From the NCBI GenBank assembly GCA_006503475.1, contig RSEH01000028.1, positions 62,001 to 126,000 of the forward strand: a DNA stretch of 64,000 nucleotides, written 5' to 3'. Positions 17,258 through 26,234 of the stretch are shown here, piece after piece (the stretch's first letter is position 1; each line of letters opens with the position of its first letter). This stretch comes from Stentor roeselii. Taxonomy: Eukaryota; Ciliophora; Heterotrichea; Heterotrichida; Stentoridae. The position numbers were made by a program, and so were the translations under genes. Under the pieces are notes generated by a model, which saw only the letters and a list, made by a program, of their open reading frames with translations, had not been told where the DNA came from and did not search any database.

Positions 17258-18301
17258 TTAAACCACTGGGTAAGAAGGTTGCATTTGGATTCCACAAGTT
17301 CCCTTTCCTGCCACAATGGAGAGTTGGATATATCCGCTCATTCCCCAAGAGGCGCCCCAGGAGTTCTTGACCTTATAGTAAGGTGGGCTGGCAGTGGTAT
17401 CATAACCAACAGCGAGGACTCCATGATCCAAGTTAGTTCCACATCCGCTTGAAACAGTTCCTGAAGAATAAAGTTGCCAAGCTGACTGGTCGGCTTCAAC
17501 AGCGACTGAGACTGGCTGTTGGGCGATGGCGGTTTCCAAAGCTGCTGGGCTGTCGGGGGTGACGTCTTTGTAGGAGCTGATCTTTGCTACTACTTTAGCG
17601 GCGAGGGCAGCGTTGCAAGTTCCAGTTCTTGCGGTGTAGGGATAGTTGGCTTCTGAGGTAATTCCTCCTTTAGCGATGATGTACTTGAAGGCGTTGTCCA
17701 TCAAACCTCCGTTGCAACCCATGTTGCCGTATGAACCTGAACAGCTCACTAGTTGCTGCTCGGATAGAGAGACTAGGGTGTTACCGGCTAAGGCCCAGGC
17801 TGCTTCCACTGAACCGGTTGTTGAGAATGCCCAGCATGAACCACATTGGCCTTGGTTCTTAACTGGAGTAACTACACCTTTGGTGGTCCAGTCAACTGAA
17901 GCGGGGGCTGAAAGTGATTCGAATTCAGCATAGTTCTTTTCGCTGTCGCTTCTGATGTAACCAGTGTACATCGACTTGAATTCCTCTCCAGTAAGATCAG
18001 CCAAGGGGTTGACTCCCAAGGTCCAGTCCTTGCCAAGGCTATTGAATACTCTGATATAAGCGAGGTTATCTCTGAAGATTCTGAAACGAGCGTTGTATTC
18101 AGCCTCGTCCTTGTACTGCTTCTTGTGGGTTTCAATGAATGATTGGAATTCCTGTTCCTCGAGCACGAACTGCTGGAGGGCAAGAGAGCTTGGTCTTGTG
18201 GAGTAAACAGCCACTGCTGCAATAACTCCGACAAGGAGAAGAGAAGCTGCCAACACTTTGAGTGGCTTGCTTGAGCGCTCAGTTTGGAAGAACTGGTACA
18301 T
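17258..18301 (-). CDS. Cathepsin L-like cysteine protease (papain family C1)
   Basis: From the Met at 18299-18301 the protein has 347 residues; an upstream in-frame Met at 18367 would add an implausible Phe-rich stretch, so the later start is chosen. A single hydrophobic segment (LKVLAASLLLVGVIAAVAVY) near the N terminus is a signal or signal-anchor. The inhibitory propeptide shows an ERFNIN-type helix (EYNARFRIFRDNLAYI). The mature enzyme has QGQCGSCWAFS with the active-site Cys, CNGGLMDNAF, the His in LDHGVLAVGY and the Asn in KNSWGASWG. It should work in food vacuoles or lysosomes and mature by loss of the propeptide. All catalytic residues are present. Confidence 0.93.
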   Translation of the reverse strand: MYQFFQTERSSKPLKVLAASLLLVGVIAAVAVYSTRPSSLALQQFVLEEQEFQSFIETHKKQYKDEAEYNARFRIFRDNLAYIRVFNSLGKDWTLGVNPLADLTGEEFKSMYTGYIRSDSEKNYAEFESLSAPASVDWTTKGVVTPVKNQGQCGSCWAFSTTGSVEAAWALAGNTLVSLSEQQLVSCSGSYGNMGCNGGLMDNAFKYIIAKGGITSEANYPYTARTGTCNAALAAKVVAKISSYKDVTPDSPAALETAIAQQPVSVAVEADQSAWQLYSSGTVSSGCGTNLDHGVLAVGYDTTASPPYYKVKNSWGASWGMSGYIQLSIVAGKGTCGIQMQPSYPVV

Positions 18302-18809
18302 GATAATTATTTCCACAAAAAAATGGTGGAAGGTACTGAAAAATTTGATTAAAAACTCCAGGATCAAAGGAAATTTTAAGACTGGATTAAAATTTCAGAG
18401 GGTTTTTGATGAGATTGGTGATGATTTCTGCTTTGGTTTTGTTAGTTTGGATTTTAGAAGATTTTTTTTTTGGGAGATGAGGGTTTTGATCGGGATTTGG
18501 GAATGGGTTGCTTTATTTTTGAAGGGATGGTTGGAGTGGTTGAAATCGGGATTTTTAATGTATGGTTTTTTATGTTGAAAGTCATCTTTAGGGAATTGGG
18601 AGAGGTTTTTGGTTTTGTGATCAGGAATAGTTGGAGATAAGTGCAAATAACTCATTCCGAAAAGCGATTTTTTTTATTTACACAACATGACAACTTAAAA
18701 ACTAAATCATGATCTCATGAGAGTAACTGCAAATGGTTCACCTTATAAGATAAAACCTCAATCTTAAGTCTCATCATTAAAAATCAAAAGATTACATAAA
18801 TAACCTGAT
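18302..18809. other. Gene-free stretch upstream of the cathepsin gene
   Basis: The plus strand is G/T-rich here, mirrored as A/C-rich on the minus strand, and contains the cathepsin promoter. An 86-codon minus-strand frame (18395-18655) is Lys/Asn/His/Pro-rich, follows the base skew, and lacks any recognisable motif, so I do not call it a gene. Confidence 0.45.
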
Positions 18810-21446
18810 CTATTGACTGCAAGTATCAACCACTTCCTGAGCAAGACTCTCCAAGACCAGGTCAGTCAAGTCTAAAATAGTTTGCATTTCTTCAAACTCA
18901 TAAGCAACCCAGTTCTCTTCCTCCATGACAGCCTCATACAAAATGACCTTCTCAAGTTTTTCCTCCCTCAAGCACTCAATGATCTCCTTATTGATCCCTC
19001 CGCTGATCTGAACAATTTCCTCATTAAAAATCCTTCCGATCTGAAAATAACTAAAAATTTCCAGTTCTTTCAAAACCTTTTTCCTAACATCATCTTCTCC
19101 AAGCCTCTTAAACCTGTTACTTCGATTAGATTCCCAAGGTAAAGGCTTTCCAAGTCTTCCAAACGGTCTCAACTCCTGTAAAATGCCATCAACAACGGTT
19201 AAAATCATCTTTCGATGAATCATGTCAGCTTTTCCGATTTCTCTTACTGTTGAATCAAGTTCACTTTCGCTGTCTTCAAGTTGAAGAAGTGAAGAAATGT
19301 TTAAAATCTTCGGAATTTCGAGTGAAGTTCGGTCAACACATACTCCGATTGGCTTAGAGATTATTTTTTCTAGTTCGTGTAAAGGGTCACGGATTATCGG
19401 CTTTTGAAGCTCGAGAAGAATTTCTGAAAAGTTTAACCTGGACATGATTTCTGAGGCGAAGTCCATTATTGACTCTGTACTTGTTAGGATTCGGGTCTCG
19501 GATATTGGAATGTCGCTTGAGAGATGGTCGAATGATGGAAGGTTGAAGGCTGGAAGACTTGGAAGGTCTTTGGATGAGTCTGTGTTTGGGATTAAGGAAT
19601 CGAATGGGTCTTCTATGGAGTAGGTAAACTGAACATGTGACTTACAACTCTCTTTCTTTTTTTCCTGTTCATTTTCTTCAAAAAGCTGATTCATCGAATG
19701 TGAATGACTAATCCCTCCTATTTTATCAACCTCATCGGAAGACAAGTCACTAGAACCCTGATCCTGAAAGTCCAAGTCATGTCCTAAAGCAACTGGAATA
19801 GAAAAGTTGACATTCAAGCTGCTCTTAATCTGCTGTTTGACAGAGTTTTCAAAGATCTGCTGCTTTTTCTTAATATTTGAGTAATCTTGGACAGACAAAG
19901 AGTCCAAATAAGGACTCTGAAGGTCTTTTGAAAGAGACTTAAGATACAAAATAAGTGTCTTGTATTTCCCATGCACAGAAGTCAAGTAAGTCCCTTGTTC
20001 AGGACTTGCCCTGGTGAGAGATTCAATAAGATTCAACTCTTCAAGTCGAAGTTGCTCAATGATGTTGATTTGAGCGAAGTTCTGCGCGATTTGGTCTTGT
20101 AAAGTCTTGTGAATTGTTTGAACCTTGTTTTGAAGGCTTGCTCGAATTGAAAAAACTTTCAATTTTTCTAGCTTTAAGAAAGGTCTTGCTTTTGGAAGGA
20201 CTGAAATTGAAGATTCTTGGGTGGTTTTTAATGGTTTTGCTTGGAAATTGCTTTGAATATTGAAAGTTTCTGTTTTATTTAGAGATAAAATTTTGAGTTT
20301 TGAAATTATTGGGAAAGATTCTATTTTTTTCTGATTTTTTAAGGAAAAATCGGGGGAAGGGAGAATAGAAACTTTTTCAGTTTGAGTTGTAAGTTTTTTT
20401 TTCTGATTTTTTAAGTATTTTTTGGCAAGATGTTTGCGAAAAGCGTTCTGGATGAGAAGAGCTGCGCTGGTTTTTAGCATTTTTTTACTTGAGTCGTTGA
20501 AGTAGTTAAATTCCTCGATTTTTGAATCTGATTGATGGCTGAAAAGAGCCAACTCGGACACTTCATCGATGAAACTGATGTTTCTTTCAACTTTTAAGTC
20601 CTCTTCGAAAGAATCATTGATTTTTTTCGGTTTTCGGGACTTTAGTGTTGGTTTTTCTTCTTTGCCGTATTGACTGGCTCTTGAAATTTCAGCTGCTATT
20701 CTTTCCATGTATCTTCTGTTTTCGTCTTTCAGTTCACCTTTCTTGCTTTCTACTAATTCGAGTAACTCATGATCTGATCTTAGTGGTATTTGATTCAGGT
20801 CTACTGATCCAGCGCCTTTTCTTTTTTTACCGGGTTCATGAAGATTTGAAAGGTTTTTAAATTTTCCACAAAAGCTCAAAACCCGAGGCTGATCAAAATC
20901 CGATTTTTTTTTAATCTTTTTCTTTTTCTTATACTTCATCAAGTTCTGCATCCTAATCTGTTTATTGTGAAGACAAATTTCATTCTTTTTTATTTCTTTT
21001 TCAATCCGGGTTTCTTTATTAATGCGATCCTGAGAAAGTTTCAAATGTTTGGCTCTTAAAAGTGATTTTTTAATGATTTTGTCGATATTTTTGCGATGTT
21101 TTGTTTCTTTTACCTTGCAGTTGGCTTCAAGTTTCGAAAACATAGAGCTTTTCAGTTTGTTGTTTGTGTAAGTCAGGTCAACCAGCTTCGAAGACACGTC
21201 GGTGTCGGAAAGGTTGCTGTTGTGGAAGCCTCTTTCAAAGATATTAAGACGCACAGGCTTCGGGGTGTAAGAACTTGTTCGACTTTTCGGTCTTTTTTGC
21301 ACTTTTTGAGCTTTGGCTTCGAGATTCGCTTTTTTTAAGTGACTTGGAGGCTTTCGAGTGGTTGAGACTGATTTTGACTTTGAGTGGGTACATTGGGGAG
21401 TAATGCAAGGACTTGGACCTGACTGCAAAAGACTAGTTTTTTGCAT
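18810..21446 (-). CDS. Large IQ-motif protein with DUF4378-like C terminus
   Basis: The 878-residue protein has a long basic, disordered N-terminal half with PHLKKANLEAKAQ and KPVRLNIFERGF stretches, Lys-rich helices, and one IQ calmodulin-binding motif near 330-350 (AALLIQNAFRKHLAKKYL). The last 200 residues are folded and acidic: HRKMILTVVDGILQEL, PLPWES, then FEEMQTILDLTDLVLESLAQEVV. That end resembles the DUF4378 module at the C terminus of plant TRM and animal CEP350 proteins, which link microtubules and centrosomal complexes. The resemblance is from memory of helix patterns and needs a profile comparison. A calmodulin-linked role at basal bodies is inferred. The frame is continuous with no intron seen. 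Confidence 0.75.
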   Translation of the reverse strand: MQKTSLLQSGPSPCITPQCTHSKSKSVSTTRKPPSHLKKANLEAKAQKVQKRPKSRTSSYTPKPVRLNIFERGFHNSNLSDTDVSSKLVDLTYTNNKLKSSMFSKLEANCKVKETKHRKNIDKIIKKSLLRAKHLKLSQDRINKETRIEKEIKKNEICLHNKQIRMQNLMKYKKKKKIKKKSDFDQPRVLSFCGKFKNLSNLHEPGKKRKGAGSVDLNQIPLRSDHELLELVESKKGELKDENRRYMERIAAEISRASQYGKEEKPTLKSRKPKKINDSFEEDLKVERNISFIDEVSELALFSHQSDSKIEEFNYFNDSSKKMLKTSAALLIQNAFRKHLAKKYLKNQKKKLTTQTEKVSILPSPDFSLKNQKKIESFPIISKLKILSLNKTETFNIQSNFQAKPLKTTQESSISVLPKARPFLKLEKLKVFSIRASLQNKVQTIHKTLQDQIAQNFAQINIIEQLRLEELNLIESLTRASPEQGTYLTSVHGKYKTLILYLKSLSKDLQSPYLDSLSVQDYSNIKKKQQIFENSVKQQIKSSLNVNFSIPVALGHDLDFQDQGSSDLSSDEVDKIGGISHSHSMNQLFEENEQEKKKESCKSHVQFTYSIEDPFDSLIPNTDSSKDLPSLPAFNLPSFDHLSSDIPISETRILTSTESIMDFASEIMSRLNFSEILLELQKPIIRDPLHELEKIISKPIGVCVDRTSLEIPKILNISSLLQLEDSESELDSTVREIGKADMIHRKMILTVVDGILQELRPFGRLGKPLPWESNRSNRFKRLGEDDVRKKVLKELEIFSYFQIGRIFNEEIVQISGGINKEIIECLREEKLEKVILYEAVMEEENWVAYEFEEMQTILDLTDLVLESLAQEVVDTCSQ

Positions 21447-21629
21447 TTTTATTTGAAAGGTTATGTTTTAGAGTAATTTGATGTCTTTAGTGTAAATCAG
21501 GAAAATTTATGAGGAATGTTGAAGAGTTTATTTATTTTAATGAACGGATTAAAACTATTGGATTTTTTACAAGAGTGGAATTAACTTCAAACCTTCCATC
21601 AAAAATGAAAATAAATAACAGACTTCAAT

Positions 21630-22391
21630 ATGAACCAAAACTCTTTCAATCGAGAAGCAAATTTAACTCGACGTTCAGCGGATGCAGCTTTGGGTGGGAC
21701 TTACACTCCTTCTCAATTCGCATATGCTCCATGTTGGACTATGTAATCGATATTCAGTCTTGGAAAAAACACAAAATCGAGTCTCGGCCGTAGCACTAAC
21801 ACTCCAGGTCCAGGAACCTACAGAATAACTCAATCCCAAGGTTCTCCAAGATACTCCGTAGGAAAAGGCCGTCGAGGTTCGTTAGACAATTTAACCGAAT
21901 CTCCAGGTCCAGGTAGCTACAACCCTCAGCCTCAAGGTTTCAGAGGCAACAACCTGTATGATCTAAACAGCTTCGGAAAGGCAGAAAGAGCAGGTCTGAT
22001 GAACAAAAGTCAAAATCCAGGTCCGGGCGTTTACGAACTTCCTTCTTGCATCGTCGAAGGCCCGAGGTTCACTTTTCGACCGAAACTGAAACAAAAGGAA
22101 GCCTTTGACGTGCCTGGTCCTGGAAAATACGAACCGAATCATTCAACTATCAAAGAAAAGGCTCCTGTTTGGGGAACGAAAAGTTCTATGAGAGCTGCTG
22201 AGACCAGTCCGGCGAAGATGACTCCTGGTCCTGGAACTTATATCAAGGGAAGCACGTTGACTGGCCCGAAGTGGGGCTTCGGCACTGAAAAAAGGGGGAA
22301 GTTTAATAAAAGCTTGAGTCCAGGACCAGGGACTTACGAGTTGAGAGCTTCTATAGGGTCAGCACCGTCATATGTTCAGTTAAAACACTAG
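21630..22391 (+). CDS. SHIPPO/STPGR-repeat (ODF3-like) ciliary protein, one 15-nt intron
   Basis: Exon 1 (21630-21742) and exon 2 (21758-22391) join across gtaatcgatattcag and give 248 residues. The start is fixed by an in-frame TAA just upstream. The protein has six PGPG(x)Y repeats: TPGPGTY, SPGPGSY, NPGPGVY, VPGPGKY, TPGPGTY and SPGPGTY. Between them are basic stretches such as SVGKGRRG and WGFGTEKRG. This is the pattern of SHIPPO (STPGR) proteins, which lie inside or along axonemal doublets and sperm outer dense fibres (ODF3, CIMAP). A structural role in the cilia or cortical microtubule bands is likely. Without the splice, the first 37 codons would be lost from the frame. Confidence 0.88.
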
Positions 22392-22422
22392 TTAAAATTA
22401 GATTCTTTAATCTCTTATTAAA

Positions 22423-23496
22423 TCATTTATTAATAAAATCTTCTAACTTCGCTTTTAAAGTGGTTTCATTCGGCTTATTTTTACTTTCTCTCCAATCAAA
22501 GTAATAATTTCGAAACAGTGGCTGAATAGTAGAAGGATCTATGGAGTAGTCCAGGTCATCTTTCCATCCAACTAACACCCTGGGGTCGAAGTTTTCATCC
22601 TCTTCAGGCACGAAAGGCGATTCAATTTTTTTTTCCATCAAGTTTTTCCAGTTAAAGTCTCTGATCCAAACATGACTTTTAACTTCATGAGGCCCTCCGA
22701 ATCCAAGTCGGTCTTCAGGTTTCCTGACAATAAGTTTATTCACAAAGTCAACAGCTTCCAAGCTCCAGCCATTAGGAACTTGTGATTTCACAAGTCTTGC
22801 CTGCCTTGCCATGATATACTCCTTGATTTCTTTTCTGTTCTTCCCGACATAAGGTCTTCTTCCCATCATGAACTCATAAACAATGACTCCTAATGCGAAG
22901 TAGTCAACAGCGAAGCCGTGTCTTTGTCTGTTGAGGACTTCAGGAGCCATGTACCCTGGAGTCCCTGAAGTGTCTTTAGAGTTGTCAGTTGTTAAGACCC
23001 GAGCGATGCCGAAGTCAGTGATCCTCAAATAGCCTTTAGTGTCAAGTACTAGATTTTCAGGTTTTATATCACGGTGAATGATGTTGTTTACGTGTAGGTA
23101 TTCAAGTCCTGTTATTATGCAAGCTGCGAAAAATTTTGTCTGCTCTTCAGAAAATCTTTCTTTCAAGTTTAAATGATACCGCAAATCGCCTCCTTTCATC
23201 AGATCCATGACTAGGAATAAGTTGTCTCGGTCTTGAAAGGCAAATTTCATGTTCACTAGAAAAGGGTGACGGAGAATTGATAAGAGTTTCTCCTCGTTTA
23301 TCACTGAATTCACACTTTGCTTTGAAATTATTCGGAGTTTTAACATCTCTTTCATTGCGTAGAACTGAGAGTCGCTTTGGAATGTCACTACCCAGACTTT
23401 ACCGAAACCACCTCGACCGATTGCGTAGTGAAACGTGAAGTCATTTCGGGATAGAGAATTTCGTTTTATTACCTCTGTAAAACCTGCTGTTCCCAT
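22423..23496 (-). CDS. STK32 (YANK)-like AGC kinase
   Basis: The kinase domain covers roughly residues 20-275 of 357: GRGGFGKV from residue 27, YAMKEMLK, HPFLVNMKFAFQDRDNLFLVMDLMKGGDLRYHL, IHRDIKPENLVL, ITDFGIARV, GTPGYMAPEV and KPEDRLGFGG. The hinge sequence and GGDLRYHL point to STK32/YANK among AGC kinases. The tail includes FRNYYFDW, close to the hydrophobic motif that docks back on the AGC kinase lobe. Met-Gly-Thr-Ala at the start suggests N-myristoylation, as in some YANKs. All catalytic residues are kept. It ends in TGA, which helps show that TGA is a stop in this genome. The substrates are unknown. Confidence 0.9.
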   Translation of the reverse strand: MGTAGFTEVIKRNSLSRNDFTFHYAIGRGGFGKVWVVTFQSDSQFYAMKEMLKLRIISKQSVNSVINEEKLLSILRHPFLVNMKFAFQDRDNLFLVMDLMKGGDLRYHLNLKERFSEEQTKFFAACIITGLEYLHVNNIIHRDIKPENLVLDTKGYLRITDFGIARVLTTDNSKDTSGTPGYMAPEVLNRQRHGFAVDYFALGVIVYEFMMGRRPYVGKNRKEIKEYIMARQARLVKSQVPNGWSLEAVDFVNKLIVRKPEDRLGFGGPHEVKSHVWIRDFNWKNLMEKKIESPFVPEEDENFDPRVLVGWKDDLDYSIDPSTIQPLFRNYYFDWRESKNKPNETTLKAKLEDFINK

Positions 23497-23616
23497 TTAT
23501 CGATTTGAGTTTATGTTCGGAAAAGTTTGGGATTTTTAGGGGTTAAGGATAGGATTAGTTTGGTTTTTGAAGTTTTGGATTGTGGGTGTATGCTGAAAAT
23601 CTAGCCATTTATAAAA

Positions 23617-24024
23617 ATGGCCTCAGTCTCGTCAGACGTTCTTTGGGAAGTGCTTCGTCATTCAAATTCATACACGATCAGAAGAGACAACAGAGACTTT
23701 TCATCTGACCCGTTCAGCCTGAACAACACTCAGAGACGCAAATTCTTTGGAGCCGCTTCGTCATCAGCAGTAGGAGTCTCCGCAAGGACCAAAGGCGACC
23801 CAGTGGTGCTTCGTCTAAAGAAACTCAGAAAGAACCAGCCAAAGAAGAACCACTTCGAAGACCGTGTTTCAATCAAGCGAGGAGGATTCGCAGGAAATGC
23901 CAAAAACGCTTTAAAGCACCTTCTTGAAGCCCGAAACCCGACACTAGTCCAGACCGGACTTCAAAGAATGGACAGGCTGCATAAAAGTGAAGTGGCTCAT
24001 AAGCCGATAAGTAAAAAGAACTAG
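23617..24024 (+). CDS. RPL28: 60S ribosomal protein eL28
   Basis: The 135-residue basic protein matches eL28 in length and order: SSDVLWEVLRHSNSYTIRR (family: LQWMVVRNCSSFLIKR), FSSDPFSLNNTQRRKFFGAASSSAVGV, VVLRLKKLRKNQPKKN and the C-terminal helices with NAKNALKHLLEARNPTL. It is a structural part of the large subunit surface. The start lies in ATTTATAAAAATGGCC, the TATAA-ATGG context shared with several other genes here. It faces the STK32-like gene 120 nt away and converges on the helical repeat gene. Confidence 0.88.
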   Translation: MASVSSDVLWEVLRHSNSYTIRRDNRDFSSDPFSLNNTQRRKFFGAASSSAVGVSARTKGDPVVLRLKKLRKNQPKKNHFEDRVSIKRGGFAGNAKNALKHLLEARNPTLVQTGLQRMDRLHKSEVAHKPISKKN

Positions 24025-24092
24025 GTTTAGAAATAGGAAGTCTTAAATGTGGTTTAAAAGAGAAGTGAGTGGGAAATCATTATTTATAGACC

Positions 24093-25982
24093 TTATTTGT
24101 GACCCATCTCGCTTCGACGGTCGAAGGGAAGAGACATGCTTGATGGCTTGTCAAGCGGAGGGACTACCCTGATCATCTGGTCGATGTACTTGTGAACTGA
24201 ATGGTCGAGGGAAAGACGCTTTGTGGAATAGAAACCGTATCTTTTATTTATGTTTTTCACGTTTATAGATTGGCTTGGAGAGGATTGACGCACTTTTGAA
24301 TAAGGAGTGTAAACTGATAAACGGTTTTTGGGACTTAAAAGGGAACCTTGAACTTTTCGTTTGAATCTTTCGAAGAATAGGAATTGCAGATGCTTTTTGA
24401 AGATTTTTGAAATGGAGGTCAAGGATTTTAACTGTTGGGACCAGATTTGTTTTATTAGCAAAAATGAGGTTAAGACTTGTTTTCCTCTTCGGGTTGTTTG
24501 GATGTTTTTTAGGATACGGAAAAAGTTGGTTGATCTTTTTAGGAGAGCTTTTTCTTTGATTTTACGGATTTCTTCCATGAACTTTTTCCATTTGTAAAAA
24601 TGCTGAAGTTTTGCTTTTAAGGAAATTTCTTCTTTTTTGTGCTGTAAAAGACCTTCTAACTGGTAAAACTTCGCCTTCCAGATCAACCCTTGGCTTACTT
24701 TTCTCTTCCAATTAGATCGAATAGACTTGAAACTAAAAATTTTCAAAGTTTTTTTAATTTTTTCAGTGAATTTCACTAGTTTTTCAAGAGATTTTAAAAG
24801 TTTCAACTCATTAGAGTGACAAACAATCTTGGAAATAGCAAATTTTTTGCTGTTTTTAAAAGAATTCGTGATTTTTTTGATTATAAGAAACGCTGAGTAT
24901 TTTTGAAACTTCGTTATTCTCAAAGCACCAAGTTTATTAAATGCTTTTTGTTTGAGTTTTCTTTGAAATTTCATCATTTTTTCTATTGCAAGCGTAAGTT
25001 TAAGTGTATTTACAGTGATTTTACTTGAGAAAATAAGTAGAATAACCCGGTTGAAAGACTTGGTAACGATTCTTTTAAGAACTTCTGCTGCTTGAAAGCT
25101 TTTCTTAACGTTTGCCTTTTTCACTCTTGATAAAAGCCGCGCCCAGGCTTTTCTTATTTTTGATTTTTTTATGAGTTCTATTTTTAAAGCCCCAAGAGTG
25201 AGTTTCGCGTAGTCATTTCTGCTGAAAACTTTCACCACTTGTCGAAGGTACCCAGAAACAGTCCTACTCAACACTTTCTCAAGTTTCATCAGCGAAATTT
25301 TAAAGGATTTATCGCGAATCGTCTTCACGTCCTTCACAAGTCTTCGAAAGCGCGCGTTTAACTCGACTTTCAGAATTTTTTCAATTGACTTGAAAAAAAG
25401 ACCTCTTTTGTGCTTTTGAGAATCGATTTCACGTTTCCAGAGGCAAAATAAGCTCTGAAGGGACCTTTTTGATTTGATTTTAAGGAAAAAATCGACTTTT
25501 TCATGCTTGAGACTTTCTTTCTGTAGGGATTGAAACACTTCTCGTTTGAACTTTGATTGAATTCTTTTTAGTAATCTTTCAACACTGGATAAGGCTTTTT
25601 GTTGCTGGATTTCTTCAAGGCCTGGGTTGTTTGACTTCTTTTTCTCGATTTTTTTTTTGGCTTCTCGTCGGGCTTTTTGCTTTTCTAAGATTTTCATGCC
25701 TGACAAAATCTTTGCTATCTTTTTTGCCTGCAGGTTCCAGCTTGAAAGCCGACGTCGAATGTTTTTATAGCAAGTTTGTTCTAAACGAAATGAAATGAAT
25801 TTCTTCATTAAAGTCTTCGTTTGGACCAGGCGAAAAGTTGTTGAAATAAGACGAGGTAAAAGAAGATGGGACAGACTTGATAAGCCTTTAGAAAAAAACT
25901 TACTTGAGAGAGGCCTTGAAAAGCGATTTTCTCTCTGAATTGTTTCGGAGGGTTCTGAATTTCCAGTTGAATTTACGTTCAT
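24093..25982 (-). CDS. Large basic helical-repeat protein, 629 aa
   Basis: I do not recognise the family with confidence. The protein is Lys/Phe/Leu-rich and almost wholly helical from about residue 50 to 560. Segments recur with roughly 30-35 residue spacing and a hydrophobic-x-x-aromatic pattern (SLFCLWKRE, ARFRRLVKD, KAWARLLSR, AFNKLGALR, LQHFYKWKKF). This recalls the centrin-binding repeats of Sfi1, whose core has a Leu-x-x-Phe-x-x-Trp pattern, but the Trp is mostly missing. A role with centrin at basal bodies or contractile cortical fibres would fit Stentor biology and is only inferred. Both ends are Ser-rich and probably disordered. Confidence 0.72.
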   Translation of the reverse strand: MNVNSTGNSEPSETIQRENRFSRPLSSKFFSKGLSSLSHLLLPRLISTTFRLVQTKTLMKKFISFRLEQTCYKNIRRRLSSWNLQAKKIAKILSGMKILEKQKARREAKKKIEKKKSNNPGLEEIQQQKALSSVERLLKRIQSKFKREVFQSLQKESLKHEKVDFFLKIKSKRSLQSLFCLWKREIDSQKHKRGLFFKSIEKILKVELNARFRRLVKDVKTIRDKSFKISLMKLEKVLSRTVSGYLRQVVKVFSRNDYAKLTLGALKIELIKKSKIRKAWARLLSRVKKANVKKSFQAAEVLKRIVTKSFNRVILLIFSSKITVNTLKLTLAIEKMMKFQRKLKQKAFNKLGALRITKFQKYSAFLIIKKITNSFKNSKKFAISKIVCHSNELKLLKSLEKLVKFTEKIKKTLKIFSFKSIRSNWKRKVSQGLIWKAKFYQLEGLLQHKKEEISLKAKLQHFYKWKKFMEEIRKIKEKALLKRSTNFFRILKNIQTTRRGKQVLTSFLLIKQIWSQQLKSLTSISKIFKKHLQFLFFERFKRKVQGSLLSPKNRLSVYTPYSKVRQSSPSQSINVKNINKRYGFYSTKRLSLDHSVHKYIDQMIRVVPPLDKPSSMSLPFDRRSEMGHK

Positions 25983-26234
25983 TGATTTATTATGATTTTC
26001 GAATAGGGAAGATATTGAAGGAAAGTGTTATACTAATGAAATGATAATAAGGAAAATGTATTTATATATTATTTATCAAGAGTATTTACTCTATACATAG
26101 TTCATTTATACCAATAAAAAAATTAAAATTAATCTAAATCTTTCATTACTCATCAACTCTCATTCAATGAAGAAAATCAACTAAAAAATATCCACTTCAC
26201 TGATCTAATCATGATTTAAACCCCCTCTTCAACC

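Noticed and set aside
18302-18367. Upstream Met for the cathepsin gene
   Set aside because: The 22 extra residues are Phe/Ile-rich spacer translation; the Met at 18301 directly precedes a normal signal-anchor.
18395-18655. 86-codon minus-strand frame
   Set aside because: Composition follows the strand skew of the spacer; no motif or start context.
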